Source: a bacterium UBP1_UBA4783 (GTDB taxonomy: Bacteria > Krumholzibacteriota > Krumholzibacteriia > Krumholzibacteriales > Krumholzibacteriaceae). Taken from it: 10,798 nt of DNA. Below, piece after piece: positions 7,497 through 10,798 of the stretch. Position 1 is the first letter of the stretch, and each line of letters opens with the position of its first letter. Both the position numbers and the translations under genes were made by a program. Below the pieces are notes generated by a model, which saw only the letters and a program-made list of their open reading frames with translations, made no database searches and was not told the DNA's origin. The stretch lies in the NCBI GenBank assembly GCA_002403075.1, contig DHHB01000053.1, forward strand, positions 10,556 through 21,353, written 5' to 3'.

Positions 7497-7538
7497 AAAA
7501 ATGAGGGGCGGCGACCGTCCAACGGCCGTCGCCGCCCC
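7497..7538 (-). terminator. Intrinsic terminator of the repeat-protein gene
   Basis: GGGGCGGCGAC (7505-7515) pairs with GTCGCCGCCCC (7528-7538) in an 11-bp stem. After one mismatch it can extend by three more pairs around a 4-nt loop. On the - strand it is followed within 3 nt by TTTTT (7497-7501). It lies 29 nt after the stop of the 897-residue gene, the same layout as the tricorn terminator. This separates the two - strand genes into different transcripts. Confidence 0.85.
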
Positions 7539-7567
7539 GTGTTGCGTCGTATCGTGCGGGCCGGCGC

Positions 7568-7975
7568 CTACCGGAGGAGCACCATCTTGCGCGAGAGGGT
7601 CTCGCGGCCCGCGCGCAGCCGGTAGAAGTACACGCCAGAGCTCGCCGCCCGGCCGTTGCCGTCCGTGCCGCGCCATTCGACCGAATGCGTCCCCCTCGCC
7701 TGCGTCTCGCCGTCGAGCAGCCGCGCCACGAGCTTGCCCGAGGAGTCGTAGATCTCGAGCGTCACCGCGCAGGCCGCGGGCAGGTAGTACTCTATCGTCG
7801 TCGAGGGATTGAACGGGTTCGGATGGTTCTGCCGGAGCGCGAGCGGCATCGAGGGCGTCTCGATCCCCTGCGTCTCGAAGAGCGTCCGGCGCCCGCTCGC
7901 GTCGGAGACGTCCACCCGGTAGCGGTACGTCGTGCCGGGCTCCACGCCGCGGTCCGTGCACACGAACGAGAGCCC
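7568..7975 (-). repeat. Duplicated C-terminal coding module, copy 1
   Basis: The last 135 codons plus stop align without any gap to 10389-10796 on the same strand. About 99 of 135 residues are identical by hand count, and long stretches of DNA are near-identical. The module covers the end of a fibronectin-like domain and the whole FlgD-like tail. Confidence 0.85.
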
Positions 7976-10261
7976 CTCGCGCGCGATCGCCGCCGCGGCG
8001 AGCTCGGCGAACGCCGCGCCCCCTTCGGCGCGCAGCACGGTGAAGCGCGCGTCCGCGCCCGCTTCAGAGACCGTCCACGCGATCTCGACGAACGATCCCG
8101 CGAGCGTCGCGGCGTAGCTCTGGAGCAGTGCCCCGACGTTTATGTCCTCGGGACGCAGCAGCGCCGCGGGCGACGGGTTCCCGTGACGGTCCACAGCCAC
8201 GAGCTTGTAGAAGTACATGTACGACTTGATCCACTCCCCGTCGTGATACTCGGTGCCCTCCGTCGAGGCGATCCGGTTCGACGCGTCGGGAACGAACCCT
8301 GCGTCGCCTCCCCGGTGAACGTCGTATTTCCAGAGATCGGAGGCCGGATTCGACGCCCACGAGAGCCGGAGCCCCGGCGGCGAGGCGACCTCGTCGCCCG
8401 CGAACTGCGGCGTGACGCCCGGAGCGAGGTTGTCTATCGAGTATCCCGTCGCGGGCTCGGAGGCGGCGAAGACGCCGGGCGCGGCGGCGTGCGCCGTGAC
8501 GATGAACGTTTCCCATGGAGTCCCCGCCTCGGTCGAGTCGTCCTTCGTCGGAACGGCGATGTTGTAGACCGTGTCGCGCGTCGCGAACCAGAACCCGACC
8601 GATTCCCACTCGCCCTCGGGGAGGCCGAGCGCCGCGGCCTGCGCCGCGTCGAGACGCACTCCGACCGCCTTCGATGGATCGAGAAGGCGCGGGAGAGCGT
8701 CGCCGAGCGCCGCCATCGGACCGCCGCCGCCGTCCTCGATCATTCTCCATACGTTGTAGCCGAGGATCCCGCCCATACGGTCATGGGCGGAGGCTCTCGT
8801 CCTGACCCGCACCCAGCCACCCTGATCGTTCGGCACGTCGAGGCACGAGACGATCTTGGGAGCGGCGTCGCCCCAGAGACCCGAAGCGCCCATCCGCTGA
8901 CCGTACACGTCGCTGTAGCCCATGTCCCCGCGGTAATCCTCCCACACGATGAACGCGCCGCCGGCTCCGTCCGTCGCGATATCGGGCGAGTACTGATCGG
9001 AGGATGCGCCGCTGACGACGGCTCCCTGGATGCCCCAGAGGGTATTCCCGTCGCCGTCGAGTCTCTGCGCATAGATATCGGCCGTCGAGCTTTCGTCGAA
9101 GTAGACATCCGCCGCCAATATAGCTCCGCCCGCGCCGTCGGACATCATCCTGATCTCGCTCGAGCCGGTATAGCAAGGAATCGCCACGATTCCGCATTGA
9201 GACCACACGGGAGCGCCCCAGGCATCGACGCGCTGTGCGTAGATGGGATATTTCCATCCGTCCCGCTCGTCGTACCAGGCGACGAATATGCCGCCCGAGC
9301 CGTCTTCCGCGAGAGCCGAGGCGTATTTACCCCAGTATGACGGGCAGACCGCGATTCCGTCGGCCGTCCAAACCGGGAGCCCGTCCTGATCGATCCACTG
9401 CGCGTAGAGATCGTTGCCCACGTCGCGGTTGTCGCTCCAGATGAGATAGGCGCCGCCGGCGGCGGCGGCGATCATCCGCATATCGGACTGATAGCCGCTC
9501 GCGGCGCACACGGGCACTCCGTCGGCGGCCCAGAGAAGGTCGCCGTTTCCGTCGACGCGTTGCGCGTAGATGTCGCTCTCGTAACTGCGGGTATCCGACC
9601 ACGCGATGACGGCGCCCCCCGCTCCGTCCCGAACCAGCCTCACGTTGTATTGCTCGCTCTCGAGCGAGCACACGGGAACTCCATCCTCCGCCCAGAGCAG
9701 GTTGCCGTCCGCGTCGATTCTCTGGGCATAGATGTCCCCGGTGCCGGCGCGGTTTTCGCTCCACGCGACGATCGCGCCGCCGGCGCCGTCCGAAACGAGG
9801 TACGGATCGTCCTGCCACGTCATCGAGTCGCACACGGCTATGCCGTTCTCGGCCCAGCGCGCGACGCCCTCTCCATCGATCCTCTGGGCGAAGATTCGGC
9901 GCAATCCATCGCGCTCATCCCACCACACGACGATCCCGCCCCCCGTGCCGTCGGGAATCAATTGGGGGTTTCCCTGGGAACCCGGCGCCGTGCAGATCGG
10001 CAGGCCCGACAAGGGCCCCATGACGACGCCGTCCGCCCCGACCTTGTTGCCGTAGATATCCCAATCGAATCCGTTGCGGTAGTCCATCCAGACGACGACC
10101 GCCCTGCCGTTGTCGTCCGGACAGACCTTCACGCCGACCTGATCGTAGTCCCCGTCGCATACGAGCACTCCATCCTTTACCCATTGCGCATGGGCGGAGG
10201 AGACGCCGAAAACCATGCAGCACGCGAGCAGCACGGTCGAAACAAGATAACGTCTCGTCAT
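7568..10261 (-). CDS. Secreted repeat protein: eight ~54-residue repeats, fibronectin-like domains and an FlgD-like C-terminal tail
   Basis: No named gene is recognised. The 897-residue product starts with a signal peptide (MTRRYLVSTVLLACCMVFGV..., probable cleavage after SSAHA at 25). Residues 27-460 are eight repeats of the form W-x3-G-x2-V-C ... DGAGGAIVAWSD.R ... DIYAQR-x-D-x-DG. Such repeats plausibly fold as an eight-bladed beta-propeller. About 465-805 looks like two or three fibronectin-III-like beta domains (LSWASNPASDLWKYDVHRG; VEPGTTYRYRVDVSDASG). Residues 806-897 form an FlgD Ig-like / type IX-style C-terminal domain (LRQNHPNPFNPSTTIEY ... SSGVYFYRLRAGRETLSRKMVL). In related phyla such tails are linked to secretion or surface anchoring. 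The start has GAGGAGG 7 nt upstream. Its own terminator follows the stop. The next - strand gene upstream encodes a close paralogue of the tail. Surface or extracellular location is well supported; the ligand or activity is unknown. Confidence 0.92.
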   Translation of the reverse strand: MTRRYLVSTVLLACCMVFGVSSAHAQWVKDGVLVCDGDYDQVGVKVCPDDNGRAVVVWMDYRNGFDWDIYGNKVGADGVVMGPLSGLPICTAPGSQGNPQLIPDGTGGGIVVWWDERDGLRRIFAQRIDGEGVARWAENGIAVCDSMTWQDDPYLVSDGAGGAIVAWSENRAGTGDIYAQRIDADGNLLWAEDGVPVCSLESEQYNVRLVRDGAGGAVIAWSDTRSYESDIYAQRVDGNGDLLWAADGVPVCAASGYQSDMRMIAAAAGGAYLIWSDNRDVGNDLYAQWIDQDGLPVWTADGIAVCPSYWGKYASALAEDGSGGIFVAWYDERDGWKYPIYAQRVDAWGAPVWSQCGIVAIPCYTGSSEIRMMSDGAGGAILAADVYFDESSTADIYAQRLDGDGNTLWGIQGAVVSGASSDQYSPDIATDGAGGAFIVWEDYRGDMGYSDVYGQRMGASGLWGDAAPKIVSCLDVPNDQGGWVRVRTRASAHDRMGGILGYNVWRMIEDGGGGPMAALGDALPRLLDPSKAVGVRLDAAQAAALGLPEGEWESVGFWFATRDTVYNIAVPTKDDSTEAGTPWETFIVTAHAAAPGVFAASEPATGYSIDNLAPGVTPQFAGDEVASPPGLRLSWASNPASDLWKYDVHRGGDAGFVPDASNRIASTEGTEYHDGEWIKSYMYFYKLVAVDRHGNPSPAALLRPEDINVGALLQSYAATLAGSFVEIAWTVSEAGADARFTVLRAEGGAAFAELAAAAIAREGLSFVCTDRGVEPGTTYRYRVDVSDASGRRTLFETQGIETPSMPLALRQNHPNPFNPSTTIEYYLPAACAVTLEIYDSSGKLVARLLDGETQARGTHSVEWRGTDGNGRAASSGVYFYRLRAGRETLSRKMVLLR
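8882..10183 (-). repeat. Region encoding eight ~54-residue protein repeats
   Basis: A cysteine (or one Ser) recurs at residues 35, 90, 144, 198, 252, 306, 363 and Ser417, that is, at steps of 55, 54, 54, 54, 54, 57 and 54. Each unit carries W-x3-G-x2-V-C near its start, DGAGG in the middle and DIYAQR-x-D near its end. The repeat is clear in protein but diverged in DNA, so it is old rather than a fresh tandem duplication. Confidence 0.9.
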
Positions 10262-10268
10262 GCTCGAA

Positions 10269-10275
10269 CCTCCTC
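10269..10275 (-). promoter_or_regulatory. Ribosome binding site of the repeat-protein gene
   Basis: GAGGAGG on the - strand, 7 nt before the ATG at 10259-10261. It agrees with a start that gives a full signal peptide. Confidence 0.75.
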
Positions 10276-10318
10276 GTTCGATTGCCCTGCAGATGTCCGT
10301 TCAACGAACTCGGCGGGC

Positions 10319-10347
10319 AGTGTACGACCCGACGCTCCGAGCGTCTA
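10319..10347 (-). promoter_or_regulatory. Possible promoter of the repeat-protein gene
   Basis: On the - strand TAGACG (10342-10347, four of six matches to TTGACA) and TACACT (10319-10324, four of six to TATAAT) are separated by 17 nt. They would give a leader of roughly 50 nt. Spacing is ideal but both boxes are weak. Confidence 0.3.
10331..10345. promoter_or_regulatory. Perfect 7-bp inverted repeat in the upstream region, possible operator
   Basis: GACGCTC, one central C, then GAGCGTC. It lies within the candidate promoter, overlapping the -35 box and spacer, where a dimeric regulator could act. It could also just form a small hairpin. No T-run follows on either strand, so it is not a terminator. 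Confidence 0.3.
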
Positions 10348-10363
10348 TTGAAAATAACTATTG

Positions 10364-10390
10364 GAGTGCGCCGCCGCGCGTTGCGCGCTC
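10364..10390 (-). terminator. Weak candidate terminator of the truncated paralogue
   Basis: An 8-bp stem (10364-10371 with 10383-10390, one G-T pair) encloses an 11-nt loop. On the - strand it is followed by CCAATAGTTATTTT, a loose T-rich stretch. It overlaps the stop codon of the upstream gene, and its T-run is not adjacent, so it is much less convincing than the other two. Confidence 0.3.
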
Positions 10391-10796
10391 ACTTCATGAG
10401 CACCATCTTGCGCGTGAGGGTCTCGCGACCGGCCCGCAGCCGGTAGAAATAGACCCCGGAGCTCGCGGGACGTCCGGCGTCGTCCGTGCCGCGCCAGACG
10501 AGCGAATGCGCGCCGCGCTCCTGCGCGACGCCGTCGAGAAGCCGCGAAACGAGCCTCCCCGCGGCGTCGAAGATCTCGAGCGTCACCGCGCAGGCCGCAG
10601 GCAGGCAGTAGTCGATCGACGTCGAGGGGTTGAAGGGGTTCGGATGATTTTGCCGCAGCGCGAGCGGCATCGAGGGAACGGCGATCGCGTCCGTCTCGAA
10701 GAGCGTGCGGCGCGCGGCGCCGTCGACGACGTCGAGGCGGTAGCGATAGGCGGTTCCGGGCTCGACGCTTCCGTCCCTGCAGAGGTACGAGAATCC
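10389..10796 (-). repeat. Duplicated C-terminal coding module, copy 2
   Basis: Gapless counterpart of 7568-7975, including the stop. Identity is highest through PSMPLALRQNHPNPFNPST and SSGVYFYRLRAGRETL. Confidence 0.85.
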
Positions 10797-10798
10797 CT
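10389..10798 (-). CDS. C-terminal end of a second secreted protein with an FlgD-like tail (5' end outside the window)
   Basis: The frame is open from the window edge to the TGA at 10389-10391, so only the last 136 codons or so are visible. An internal ATG at 10670 is not the start, because homology to the neighbouring gene runs on above it (YLCRDGSVEPGTAYRYRLDV). The fragment holds the end of a fibronectin-like domain and a complete FlgD Ig-like / type IX-style tail (LRQNHPNPFNPSTSIDY ... SSGVYFYRLRAGRETLTRKMVLMK). It is about 73% identical by hand count to the end of the 897-residue protein, with no gap, so the two genes are adjacent paralogues or share a duplicated tail. The N-terminal domains cannot be seen. 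Probably secreted or cell-surface. It is on the same strand as its paralogue, 127 bp away. Confidence 0.9.
   Translation of the reverse strand, partial: GFSYLCRDGSVEPGTAYRYRLDVVDGAARRTLFETDAIAVPSMPLALRQNHPNPFNPSTSIDYCLPAACAVTLEIFDAAGRLVSRLLDGVAQERGAHSLVWRGTDDAGRPASSGVYFYRLRAGRETLTRKMVLMK

Noticed and set aside
7685..9340. A 551-codon open frame on the + strand, antisense to the repeat protein
   Set aside because: Arg-rich, no recognisable domain, and it overlaps an obvious secreted-protein gene over its whole length.
8882..10183. Regularly spaced repeats considered as a CRISPR-like or satellite array
   Set aside because: The period of about 162 bp is coding, diverged in DNA and conserved only at protein level.
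10375..10388. Small GC hairpin GCGCG-TTG-CGCGC near the end of the truncated paralogue
   Set aside because: Only 5 bp and not followed by T residues on either strand; likely just GC-rich sequence.

Overview
The window looks like a chromosomal segment of a high-GC Gram-negative bacterium. Two secreted proteins end in an FlgD-like / type IX-like C-terminal domain with the core HPNPFNPST. That tail, together with an exported tricorn-type protease, is typical of uncultured FCB-superphylum lineages such as Eisenbacteria, Krumholzibacteriota or Latescibacterota. This placement is inferred from protein style only; no rRNA or other marker gene is present.

Layout. Positions 1-3983 (+ strand) hold a tightly packed ABC export operon: the 3' part of a MacA/HlyD-type periplasmic adaptor, a MacB/LolD-type ATPase, and two different FtsX-type permeases. 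The ATPase and first permease overlap by 4 bp; the two permeases are 2 bp apart. A strong GC hairpin at 3985-4017 separates this operon from a convergent gene on the - strand. That gene (4043-7381) encodes an exported 1112-residue tricorn-family S41 peptidase with a signal peptide, beta-propeller repeats, a Lys/Asp-rich linker, a PDZ domain and a catalytic C-terminal domain. A 186-bp gap upstream of it carries its promoter region and the terminator of the next - strand gene. That next gene (7568-10261) encodes an 897-residue secreted protein: eight repeats of about 54 residues (probably a beta-propeller), fibronectin-like domains and the FlgD-like tail. After a 127-bp gap comes the 3' end of a paralogue (10389-10798, truncated by the window) whose last 135 residues align to the first without a gap.

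How the genes work together. The four + strand genes form one exporter: adaptor, one ATPase, and a probable heterodimer of two permeases; its substrate cannot be read from sequence. The three - strand genes each seem to be separate transcription units with their own ribosome binding site and terminator. All three encode exported proteins. No functional link between the exporter and the - strand genes is visible beyond proximity.

I see no tRNA, rRNA, CRISPR array, insertion sequence, phage gene or toxin module. There is no gene-free stretch over 300 bases. I did not find a clearly new multi-gene system. The points most worth checking are the cysteine-periodic repeat protein with its duplicated tail, the active-site variant of the tricorn protease, and the lone extracytoplasmic cysteine in each permease.
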